Positions 1 through 6,418 are shown, counted from the first letter of the stretch. The stretch is 6,976 nt of DNA from Nitrosomonadaceae bacterium (GCA_024644425.1 JAHELA010000082.1:1-6976), one strand, 5' to 3'. Notes: generated by a model from the letters alone, not told the origin. Translations and numbers: made by a program.

Positions 1-661
1 TCGAGGAAAAGCTAATGATAGTAATAACGAAAAAATAGATTATGGATTCAGCATTAAGGATGGAATTGTCACCATTTTTGAAAGACGACGTGATTCACCA
101 ATAGATAAGCTGGTGTCGGAATTAATGATCTTCGTTAATGCTGAGTGGGGGAAAAAATTAGCTAACAACAATGTTACTGGAATCTATCGCAATCAAAGTG
201 GTGGAAAAGTAAAAATGAGTACTTCACCTGCTCAGCATCAAGGTCTAGGTATCGTCCAGTACGCTTGGTTCAGCTCGCCAATGCGCCGGTATGTTGACCT
301 AATCAATCAAAGACAATTAATTGCACTACTGAGAAGAGAGCAACCACCTTATTCCAAAGGATGCATCGGCCTATTATCATCGATAAGTGAATTCGAGGAA
401 ACTTATGAAGCCTACAACGAGTTCCAAAGAGTCATGGAGCGATATTGGTGTTTGCGCTGGTTGCTACAGGAAAAAGTTAGAACTATTGGTGCATTAGTAA
501 TAAAGGAAAATTTTGTAAAACTAGATCACCTACCACTTGTGATAAAAGTGCCCTCCTTACCAGCAATGTTCACAGAAACTTATGTCCAAGTTGAAATAAT
601 ACTAGTTGATTTATTTGATCTTTCCATTAACGCAAAATTCATCAGAAAACTAGAGATATGA
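1..661 (+). CDS. RNB-domain exoribonuclease (RNase II/R family), C-terminal part, cut by left edge
   Basis: This is the 3' end of a gene. The frame is open from position 2 to the TGA at 659-661, so a start at the GTG at 113 would be an artefact of the cut. The family degrades RNA processively 3'->5' in the cytoplasm. The visible part has the phrase SPIDKLVSELMIFVN, typical of the second half of the RNB domain, followed by SSPMRRYVDLINQRQL. That stretch is the hallmark RNB C-terminal segment, with arginines that correspond by family knowledge to those contacting the scissile phosphate. The catalytic aspartates lie upstream, outside the window. About 120 residues follow the hallmark, ending in an OB-like tail (LDHLPLVIKVPSLP and onward) without the long basic extension of RNase R, so the ending looks natural rather than truncated. 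The family call is firm. Whether to name it rnb or rnr cannot be settled from this part. Confidence 0.9.
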   Translation, partial: RGKANDSNNEKIDYGFSIKDGIVTIFERRRDSPIDKLVSELMIFVNAEWGKKLANNNVTGIYRNQSGGKVKMSTSPAQHQGLGIVQYAWFSSPMRRYVDLINQRQLIALLRREQPPYSKGCIGLLSSISEFEETYEAYNEFQRVMERYWCLRWLLQEKVRTIGALVIKENFVKLDHLPLVIKVPSLPAMFTETYVQVEIILVDLFDLSINAKFIRKLEI

Positions 662-757
662 CATGTTAACCACAATGTGACAAGATCGCCATTGTTTCAT
701 ACAATAGGTGAAATTAGGATATGTCTAAGTAAAATTTCATAAATTCTCCATAGTACA

Positions 758-1711
758 TTGACTGCTATAACAAATATGCCAGACTTTAATCTTGCTACAT
801 TTCGTAGCTGGATACTAGACCCATCTTCACGCTTGAACGTGGCTATATTGATATCTGTTATCTTTCATGTAATTGTACTATTTGGTGTAACTTTTAAGCT
901 TCCGACTCCAAAGTTCGATGACACGGTTACATCACTTGAAGTAGTTCTGGTAAATAGTAAGTCAATATCAAAACCACAAAAAGCAGATGCGCTTGCACAA
1001 GCTAATTTAGATGGTGGCGGTAATACTGATAAAAACCGTCGCGCTAAGTCACCTTTTCCACTATCTCCTACACATAAAAAATCAATTGATATAACTAAGA
1101 CTAAACCTAATATAAAGCAACTTGAAGTAACCAGAGCCGAACAAATAACAAAACAACTTGAGAAGGAAGCAAAAAGACTGATGACTGCAGTCAAGAACAA
1201 GAAAGAAATTAATCAGTCAGACTCTCGTTTAGAAAAGATGAAACAAGGGGAAAAAATTCCAACTGCCACAGAATTGATTCAACGTAGTCGTGAAATTATT
1301 CGCTTAGAAGCACAAATTGCCAAAGATTATGAAGCTTATCAAAAACGCCCTAAACGTAAATTCATTGGCGCTCGAACGAAGGAGTACCGTTTTGCAAGTT
1401 ATGTAGAGGCTTGGCGCATAAAAGTAGAACGTATTGGAAACCTTAATTATCCGGAATCTGCCAAACGAGATAAACTATATGGAAACTTACAACTTACCGT
1501 TGGTATTATGGCAAATGGTAATATTGAATCGATCGAAATTAATCGTTCGTCAGGAAATAAGATTCTGGATGAAGCAGCTATAAAGATCGTTAAACTTGCT
1601 GGACAAAATGGATTTGCGCCTTTTCCGCCTGAGATTAGTCGAGATACCGACATATTGCATATTACACGTACATGGGTATTTACCCGCACAGATGAACTGA
1701 TGAGTAAATAA
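758..1711 (+). CDS. tonB: TonB-family energy transducer
   Basis: TonB proteins sit in the inner membrane with ExbB/ExbD, span the periplasm and pass proton-motive force to outer-membrane receptors. Residues are numbered from the TTG at 758. One membrane segment lies at about 28-46 and contains His37 in the pattern SVIFHVIVLFG, the place of the functional histidine of classic TonB. LEVVLVNSKS follows at 60-69. Residues 70-205 form a charged, lysine-rich linker with little proline. The TonB C-terminal domain is at about 210-310 and shows YPESAKR, YGNLQLTV, a G-N-I-E-S-I-E-I strand, SSG, LDEAA, FPPEI and the closing TRTWVF. The start is uncertain: an in-frame TAA at 740-742 leaves only TTG 758 or ATG 776, and neither has a Shine-Dalgarno sequence. 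I favour ATG 776 slightly. exbB/exbD are not in the window. Some members of this type serve functions other than iron uptake, so the partner receptors are unknown. Confidence 0.88.
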   Translation: MTAITNMPDFNLATFRSWILDPSSRLNVAILISVIFHVIVLFGVTFKLPTPKFDDTVTSLEVVLVNSKSISKPQKADALAQANLDGGGNTDKNRRAKSPFPLSPTHKKSIDITKTKPNIKQLEVTRAEQITKQLEKEAKRLMTAVKNKKEINQSDSRLEKMKQGEKIPTATELIQRSREIIRLEAQIAKDYEAYQKRPKRKFIGARTKEYRFASYVEAWRIKVERIGNLNYPESAKRDKLYGNLQLTVGIMANGNIESIEINRSSGNKILDEAAIKIVKLAGQNGFAPFPPEISRDTDILHITRTWVFTRTDELMSK

Positions 1712-1770
1712 TTAATGTAAGCTTAAATCCTTAATTACTCTGATTATCAATACTTCTGATCACTACACTT

Positions 1771-2610
1771 ATGATTGATACTTACGCCGTCATTGGTAAT
1801 CCTATCTCCCACAGTAAATCACCACTAATTCATTCTGAGTTTTCGAAACAGACACAACAGCACATACGTTATGAAACTATACTTTCTCCACTAAATGGCT
1901 TTACAACTGCAATAGAAATTTTTCGACAAGGTGGAGGAAAGGGATTGAACGTAACTTTGCCATTCAAGGTTGAGGCATACAAAATTTCAACCCAACTAAC
2001 AGAGCAAGCATCATCTTCTCACGCGGTCAACACAATAGTTTTTGATGGTGACAAAATATACGGCGACAACACAGATGGAACCGGATTAATACGTGATATC
2101 ACAGTTAATCTTAGATTCGCTATTACGGCTAAACGAGTATTATTATGTGGCGCAGGTGGTGCTGCTCGCGGCATAGTGCTGCCATTACTGAAACAAAACC
2201 CACTAATACTTACAATTTCAAATCGTACTACACAAAAAGCTCATGAATTACGAAAACAATTTTCTTCATATAAAAATATTGAATCTGGTAATTACAAAGA
2301 TATTTTAGGGAAAGAATTTGACCTAATAATTAACGCTACTTCTACTAGTCTAATAAACAAATCACTACCACTACCGCAAGGTATTTTTTCTGCTAAATCA
2401 CTAGTATACGATTTAATGTATGGCAATATGAACACTCCTTTTCTGCAATTCGCAAGAAAGGAGGGGGCAACGCATTTGTCTGATGGTATTGGTATGCTAG
2501 TGGAACAAGCTGCTGAATCATTCTTTATATGGCGCGGAATTAGACCTGAAACTAAGCCAGTGATAAAAATGCTACGTAAAAAAACTCAGAATGATATGAG
2601 AAATAAGTGA
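1771..2610 (+). CDS. aroE: Shikimate 5-dehydrogenase AroE
   Basis: AroE reduces 3-dehydroshikimate to shikimate with NADPH in the cytoplasm, a step toward chorismate and the aromatic amino acids. The 279-residue length is normal. The N-terminal substrate domain has GNPISHSKSP (9-18) with the shikimate-binding serines Ser15 and Ser17, and GLNVTLPFK with the catalytic Lys66. Asn87 and Asp102, in GDNTDGTG, complete the expected active site. The Rossmann part has GAGGAARG (127-134), and SNRT (150-153) follows the second strand, which fits NADP preference. Near the end are YDLMYG and DGIGMLVEQAA. The normally AG-containing INATSAG motif reads INATSTS here, a mild change. ATG 1771 places Met1 directly before the IDTYAVIG strand, but no Shine-Dalgarno sequence precedes it. 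The stop overlaps the mtgA start by four bases, and tonB ends 59 nt upstream, so tonB-aroE-mtgA may be one transcript. Confidence 0.96.
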   Translation: MIDTYAVIGNPISHSKSPLIHSEFSKQTQQHIRYETILSPLNGFTTAIEIFRQGGGKGLNVTLPFKVEAYKISTQLTEQASSSHAVNTIVFDGDKIYGDNTDGTGLIRDITVNLRFAITAKRVLLCGAGGAARGIVLPLLKQNPLILTISNRTTQKAHELRKQFSSYKNIESGNYKDILGKEFDLIINATSTSLINKSLPLPQGIFSAKSLVYDLMYGNMNTPFLQFARKEGATHLSDGIGMLVEQAAESFFIWRGIRPETKPVIKMLRKKTQNDMRNK

Positions 2611-3311
2611 ATAAGCCCCACAGGTATTGGCTCTGGAAAATCCTCCTATTTATTTTTTGTCTAATCTTCTTCTATCAAATATGGATACTCTGTCATATTG
2701 TATATTGGAATTTTTATAATCCTTCGTACAGCGCTTTTATGCAGAATCGGCTTGATGAATTGCAGAAGAAAAGTCCTGCTTCTGGAATAAACCTATACTA
2801 TAAGTGGGTATCTTATGATCTTATCTCTCCTAATCTAAAACGCGCTGTTATTGCAGCAGAGGATGCCAAGTTTATGAAGCATAGAGGTTTTGATTTTGAT
2901 GCAATACAAAAAGCCTATAAAAGAAACTTATACAAAGGAAAACTTGTTGCTGGTGGTTCTACAATTAGCCAACAACTTGCAAAGAATCTATTTCTGTCAA
3001 GTAAAAAAACACCTTGGCGTAAGATGGAAGAAGTTATCATCACATTAATGCTAGAAAATGTGATGCCCAAACGTCGGATTCTAGAAATATATTTAAATGT
3101 AATTGAATGGGGTAATCATGTATTTGGGGCAGAGGCTGCTGCTAGATACTATTTTAATGTTTCTGCCTCCTCTTTATCTATCAAGCAATCTGCTCACCTT
3201 ACAGCTATGATTCCTAACCCACGATTCTATGACCGTAAACGTAATACACCATGGTTGTTGAAAAAAACTGAAATCATTATCGACAGAATGCCCTCTGCTC
3301 AAATTCCTTGA
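2607..3311 (+). CDS. mtgA: Monofunctional biosynthetic peptidoglycan transglycosylase MtgA
   Basis: MtgA is a GT51-family enzyme that polymerises lipid II into glycan strands on the periplasmic face of the inner membrane, without a transpeptidase domain. At 234 residues it has the usual size. A basic N-terminus leads into a membrane segment at about 11-33. The GT51 motifs come in order: AAEDAKFMKHRGFD (83-96) with the catalytic Glu85, GGSTISQQLAKNLFLS (116-131), RKMEE (138-142) and KRRILEIYLNVIEWG (155-169) with the second conserved glutamate region. HVFGAEAAARYYF and AMIPNPRFYDR follow, and the protein ends in RMPSAQIP, a tail familiar from betaproteobacterial MtgA. The GTG start at 2607 sits in a GTGA overlap with the aroE stop. 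This suggests translational coupling, and only a weak purine run (GAGA around 2597) lies upstream. No strong intrinsic terminator follows. Confidence 0.95.
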   Translation: MNKPHRYWLWKILLFIFCLIFFYQIWILCHIVYWNFYNPSYSAFMQNRLDELQKKSPASGINLYYKWVSYDLISPNLKRAVIAAEDAKFMKHRGFDFDAIQKAYKRNLYKGKLVAGGSTISQQLAKNLFLSSKKTPWRKMEEVIITLMLENVMPKRRILEIYLNVIEWGNHVFGAEAAARYYFNVSASSLSIKQSAHLTAMIPNPRFYDRKRNTPWLLKKTEIIIDRMPSAQIP

Positions 3312-3443
3312 ATATTTATTACTGGTTTTCCTGCTAACATAGTGCATACTCTCTACTAATTATTTTTTTAGGACAAATACATGACGTATTTCTCTATTTT
3401 CTTACAATTCTAAATTTTTTTGGTTACTTGAATACAATTTGCC

Positions 3444-4892
3444 ATGACTAGAGTAAATAATAACAACGCGCAAGAAACGGAAGATCTGCAACAACACTTG
3501 CAGCGGATTATTTATCTGTTGAGCAAACAAAAACTGGTTGAAGGTTTCGTACAAATGCAGGATATAAAAAACCTTAAATTAGACGAATCTCCAGTACATA
3601 AACAAAATTTGACTGAATTACAAAGCCTGCTTGATAAATTGCATCCTGCTGACATCGCCTATATTCTTGAAGCCCTACCCCTAGAAGACCGTCTTATGAT
3701 TTGGGACTTAGTTAAAGCAGAGCGAGACGGTGAGATTCTGTTAGAAACATCAGATGCCGTGCGCGAAACACTTATTGCCACTATGAATAGTGGTGAATTA
3801 GTAGCTGCAACAGGACAGCTCGATGCAGATGAGATAGCTGATCTAGCTCCCGATCTACCACGATATGTTTTAGATGATCTATTTCAAACCTTACCAATAG
3901 AAGAACGCGAGCAACTACGTTCAGCAATGTCCTACCCGGAAGATGCTGTTGGAGCACTAATGGACTTTGATATGGTAACTATCCGTGAAAATGTAACACT
4001 AGAGGTTGTCTTACGCTACTTGCGCCGTTTAGAAGACCTACCTGACCATACTGATCAGTTATTTGTAGTAGATCGGGACGAAAAGCTAAAGGGCGTACTT
4101 CCTGTAAATCGTCTACTAGTAAGTGACCCTGATGCTAAGGTTGCATCGGTAATGTCAACAAAAATGGTTAAACTTTATCCAGATGATAAAGCACAACAAG
4201 CAACTCATGCATTTGAACGTTACAACCTAGTTTCTGCTCCAGCTGTGGACATAAACAACAAATTGTTAGGACGCGTTACTGTCAATGCAGTTATGGATTT
4301 CATTCGGGAAGAATCTGAAAGTGAAGCCTTGAATCTAGCTGGGCTGCGTGAGGAAGAAGATTTGTTTGCACCAGTATGGAAGAGTGTTAAAAATCGTTGG
4401 ATATGGCTAGCTATAAATTTAGTGACAGCATTTGTTGCTTCCCGAGTAATCGGTGTATTTGAGGGCTCTATCGAGAAACTGGTGGCACTAGCAGCACTAA
4501 TGCCAATTATTGCAAGTATCGGCGGGAACTCTGGCAATCAAACCATCACCATGATTGTACGTGCTCTTGCCTTAGAACAACTTAATGTTAGTAATGCACG
4601 CAAACTATTCGCAAAAGAAATTGGTGTAAGTGTTGTTAATGGTCTTGTTTGTGGCGGCGTAGTAGGACTGTTTGCCTTTTTGATTTATAACAGTATTTCT
4701 CTTAGCTTAGTAATGACTTTGGCCATGGCATTAACTTTTTTGTTAGCAGCAATATTGGGTGTGCTAATCCCGCTTACACTGCATAAATTAGGACGCGATC
4801 CAGCAACAGGTTCTAACGTGATGATTACTGCTGTAATAGACAGCGGAGGATTCTTTATTTTCCTGGGTCTTGCCACAATTCTTTTGCTATAG
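3444..4892 (+). CDS. mgtE: Magnesium transporter MgtE
   Basis: MgtE is a Mg2+-selective inner-membrane channel whose cytosolic part closes the pore when Mg2+ is plentiful. The 482 residues are full length. The N-terminal superhelical domain is at about 15-165 and contains LHPADIAYILEALP, which is typical of the family. Two CBS domains lie at about 165-290; MSYPEDAVGALM marks the entry, and VMSTKMVKLYPDD lies in the second. A connecting helix (about 290-315) is followed by about five membrane segments from 317 to the C-terminus. Pore-region signatures are MPIIASIGGNSGNQ (353-366) and DPATGSNVMITAVIDSGGF (452-470). Asp466 is the likely counterpart of the pore aspartate that binds Mg2+ in the Thermus protein, an inference from motif position only. 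An in-frame TGA at 3429-3431 rules out upstream extension. No clear Shine-Dalgarno sequence precedes ATG 3444. The 132-nt gap after mtgA suggests its own promoter. Confidence 0.95.
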   Translation: MTRVNNNNAQETEDLQQHLQRIIYLLSKQKLVEGFVQMQDIKNLKLDESPVHKQNLTELQSLLDKLHPADIAYILEALPLEDRLMIWDLVKAERDGEILLETSDAVRETLIATMNSGELVAATGQLDADEIADLAPDLPRYVLDDLFQTLPIEEREQLRSAMSYPEDAVGALMDFDMVTIRENVTLEVVLRYLRRLEDLPDHTDQLFVVDRDEKLKGVLPVNRLLVSDPDAKVASVMSTKMVKLYPDDKAQQATHAFERYNLVSAPAVDINNKLLGRVTVNAVMDFIREESESEALNLAGLREEEDLFAPVWKSVKNRWIWLAINLVTAFVASRVIGVFEGSIEKLVALAALMPIIASIGGNSGNQTITMIVRALALEQLNVSNARKLFAKEIGVSVVNGLVCGGVVGLFAFLIYNSISLSLVMTLAMALTFLLAAILGVLIPLTLHKLGRDPATGSNVMITAVIDSGGFFIFLGLATILLL

Positions 4893-4893
4893 T

Positions 4894-4932
4894 AAAAAAA
4901 CTAACGCCATAACTTCTAGAAAATAATGGCGT
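4894..4932 (-). terminator. Rho-independent terminator of the lptM-lysA transcript
   Basis: Read on the minus strand, a perfect 7-bp stem ATGGCGT/ACGCCAT (arms 4932-4926 and 4910-4904, loop 15 nt) is followed after TAG by seven consecutive T (4900-4894). It lies about 60 nt beyond the lysA stop. The T tract reaches to within 2 nt of the mgtE stop at 4890-4892. On the + strand the hairpin is followed by ATACAAG and then A-rich sequence, not a T run, so it does not look like a good terminator for mgtE. Confidence 0.7.
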
Positions 4933-4985
4933 ATACAAGAAAAAATATATATGTCCTGTTATAAATTGAGGTGTATCTTTATTTT

Positions 4986-5007
4986 ACCTTACTCACAATG
5001 GTAAGGT
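4986..5007. repeat. Short inverted repeat spanning the lysA stop codon
   Basis: ACCTTAC at 4986-4992 and GTAAGGT at 5001-5007 form a perfect 7-bp stem with an 8-nt loop. The loop contains the lysA stop codon (TCA on the + strand at 4993-4995). On the + strand the stem is followed by TCTTTCATT, a poor T tract, so it could weakly end mgtE transcription. On the minus strand A-rich sequence follows. Its function is unproven and it could be chance in AT-rich DNA. Confidence 0.35.
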
Positions 5008-6249
5008 TCTTTCATTAAAAATTAATTGCTCTAAAGACTCGCGCTCCCGAATAAGATGAGTTTGGTCGCCATCGACCATAATTTCGGCAGCACGGGGGCG
5101 ACTATTATAATTAGAACTCATACTCATACCGTAAGCTCCGGCAGACATGACAGCAAGTAGGTCCCCTTTGACTAGAGCAAGCTTACGATCATGTCCAAGA
5201 AAATCACCAGTTTCACAAACAGGTCCTACTATCTGGTAATTTTTAATTTTATTATCGTTTATATTAACTGGCAAAATTTCATGATAAGCATCGTACAAGG
5301 CCGGACGTATCAGGTCATTCATAGCCGCATCTACTATAGCGAAATCTCTATGATCTGTATGCTTTAAATACTCGACACGGGTTAGTAGTAAGCCAGCATT
5401 CCCTACCAATGAACGTCCAGGCTCAATTAAAATACGCTGAGAACGATGGCCAATATCTGAACACAATGCCTCAACATAACTTTGGGCCGATGGTGGGTTT
5501 TCTTCAAAGTATCTAATTCCAAGTCCACCACCTAAATCCAGGTGCTCTATTTGAAAACTTTCCTCTTCTAGGTGATCCAACAATCCTATCATCTTCTTAC
5601 AAGCTTCTGTAAATGGAGCAAGTTCAGTTAATTGTGAACCAATGTGAAAATCTAATCCAATAATTCTGATATTGGTAAGATTTTTACTAGAAGTATAGAG
5701 TTTTTCTGCCTCAACAAAAGGGATGCCGAATTTATTCTCCTTTAGACCAGTTGAAATATAAGGGTGGGTTCTAGCATCTACGTCCGGGTTAACTCTTAGG
5801 CTTACTGGGGCAATCTTACCCATTTCACTTGCAATTTGATTCAGCGTCCCAAGTTCCACTTCCGATTCCACGTTGAAACAAAGTATATTAGCAATAAGCG
5901 CAGCTCGCATTTCATCAGCGCTTTTTCCGACACCAGAAAACACTATTTTTTTTGGGTCACCTCCTGCTTTAAGAACCCGCTGAAGCTCGCCACCAGAAAC
6001 AATATCAAAACCACTACCAATTTTGGCAAATAAATTAAGAATTGCAAGACTAGAATTAGCCTTTACTGCATAACATATCAAGTGGTCTCGTTCAGCAAAC
6101 GCCGAATCAAATTCCTTAAAAGCCGCGATTAGCGCAGATCGTGAATAAACATAACAGGGGGTATCATATTCTCTAAAAATACGATCTAGAGGAACTGATT
6201 CGACACAAAGCTTTGTATTGTGGTACTCAAAATAGGGAAACTTACTCAA
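4993..6249 (-). CDS. lysA: Diaminopimelate decarboxylase LysA
   Basis: LysA is a PLP enzyme that decarboxylates meso-diaminopimelate to L-lysine in the cytoplasm, the last step of the DAP pathway. The 418 residues match the family. The alanine-racemase-like barrel carries the PLP lysine Lys63 in YAVKAN, then SGGEL (85-89), HIGSQ (202-206), the phosphate-binding GGGLG (240-244) and EPGRS (276-280). The C-terminal part has CETGDF (345-350), with Cys345 as the expected active-site residue contributed across the dimer, and AGAYG (370-374) with Tyr373. The start is a TTG at 6249-6247: no ATG, GTG or TTG lies upstream in the open frame as far as a TAG inside lptM codons 2-3, and the next Met is residue 113. 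A good Shine-Dalgarno sequence precedes it. The start overlaps the lptM stop as TTGA, the common lptM-lysA arrangement. dapF, often next in other proteobacteria, is absent; mgtE converges instead. Confidence 0.96.
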   Translation of the reverse strand: MSKFPYFEYHNTKLCVESVPLDRIFREYDTPCYVYSRSALIAAFKEFDSAFAERDHLICYAVKANSSLAILNLFAKIGSGFDIVSGGELQRVLKAGGDPKKIVFSGVGKSADEMRAALIANILCFNVESEVELGTLNQIASEMGKIAPVSLRVNPDVDARTHPYISTGLKENKFGIPFVEAEKLYTSSKNLTNIRIIGLDFHIGSQLTELAPFTEACKKMIGLLDHLEEESFQIEHLDLGGGLGIRYFEENPPSAQSYVEALCSDIGHRSQRILIEPGRSLVGNAGLLLTRVEYLKHTDHRDFAIVDAAMNDLIRPALYDAYHEILPVNINDNKIKNYQIVGPVCETGDFLGHDRKLALVKGDLLAVMSAGAYGMSMSSNYNSRPRAAEIMVDGDQTHLIRERESLEQLIFNERTLPL

Positions 6250-6380
6250 TTCTTTTTTCCTTCTACCTGATCTTTTTGTGCCTCTTGTAATAGTGGATCT
6301 TGAGGAATATAAAGAGGCCCCTTCAGTCCACAGGCCTCTAACATCAAGATCAACAAAATTGCAATATATAATCTATACAT
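6246..6380 (-). CDS. lptM: LptM (YifL-type) small lipoprotein, LPS translocon maturation
   Basis: This is a 44-residue lipoprotein. The ATG at 6380-6378 begins MYRLYIAILL, a one-basic-residue hydrophobic signal that runs into the lipobox L-E-A-C with Cys17. Directly after it comes CGLKGPLYIP, the diagnostic family core of the YifL/LptM proteins (CGxKGPLYxP), then a short charged tail ending at TGA 6248-6246. In E. coli, LptM is an outer-membrane lipoprotein that helps LptD reach its native disulfide pattern with LptE, so that LPS can be inserted; applying this here is by family. The stop overlaps the lysA TTG start as TTGA, matching the conserved lptM-lysA pairing. The ATG has no clear Shine-Dalgarno sequence. 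The length is in the lower part of the family range but the core is intact. The recognition rests on the motif plus the neighbour, and I regard it as secure. Confidence 0.9.
   Translation of the reverse strand: MYRLYIAILLILMLEACGLKGPLYIPQDPLLQEAQKDQVEGKKN
6258..6264 (-). promoter_or_regulatory. Shine-Dalgarno sequence of lysA, deciding a TTG start
   Basis: The minus strand reads AGAAGGA here, ending 8 nt before the TTG at 6249. It is the best ribosome-binding site I found for any gene in the window. It lies inside the last codons of lptM (Val-Glu-Gly-Lys), so lysA can be loaded while lptM is translated. It supports TTG 6249 as the real lysA start. Confidence 0.75.
6313..6339. repeat. GC-rich inverted repeat inside lptM
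   Basis: AGAGGCC (6313-6319) and GGCCTCT (6333-6339) are perfect complements around a 13-nt loop, a GC-rich stem in otherwise AT-rich DNA. On the minus strand the hairpin would be followed by TTATATT, a partial T run. It covers the codons for the lipobox and the conserved core (Glu-Ala-Cys to Gly-Pro-Leu), so coding constraint may fully explain it. A role in damping transcription from lptM into lysA is speculative. Confidence 0.3.
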
Positions 6381-6409
6381 GGAGAAATTACCAAAAAATT
6401 AGATCCAAA

Positions 6410-6418
6410 ATACTAACA
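6410..6418 (-). promoter_or_regulatory. Possible extended -10 element for lptM-lysA
   Basis: The minus strand reads TGTTAGTAT, a TGn extension plus a hexamer matching TATAAT at four of six positions. It lies about 30 nt before the lptM ATG, so a transcript starting just after it would have a leader of about 20-25 nt. No good -35 is seen at 16-18 nt. In DNA this AT-rich such matches are common, so this is only a candidate. Confidence 0.22.

Noticed and set aside
672..705. Alternative small hairpins after the RNB gene (ACAATG/CATTGT at 672-677/690-695 and ATTGT/ACAAT at 691-695/701-705)
   Set aside because: The arms are mutually exclusive and only 5-6 bp of mostly A-T pairs, with no T tract after either. 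They are too weak to call a terminator or a switch.
865..1200. Minus-strand open frame of 111 codons opposite tonB
   Set aside because: It lies wholly antisense to a confident tonB gene and resembles no family. Its Ser/Cys-rich composition is what a shadow of a Lys/Glu-rich linker would give.
1447..1689. Minus-strand open frame of 80 codons opposite the TonB C-terminal domain
   Set aside because: Antisense shadow of a conserved domain, with no motif and no ribosome-binding site.
3312..3443. Mg2+ riboswitch (M-box) upstream of mgtE
   Set aside because: The 132-nt gap is very AT-rich and shows no set of stable paired arms or conserved M-box core, and it is shorter than such leaders usually are. 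A TGCTAACAT extended -10-like string at 3332-3340 was also judged too weak to annotate.
4220..4876. Two minus-strand open frames (4220-4537 and 4685-4876) opposite mgtE
   Set aside because: Both lie antisense to conserved CBS and membrane segments of mgtE and carry no recognisable motif.
5836..6033. Plus-strand open frame of 65 codons opposite lysA
   Set aside because: Antisense to the conserved LysA barrel and without family features.
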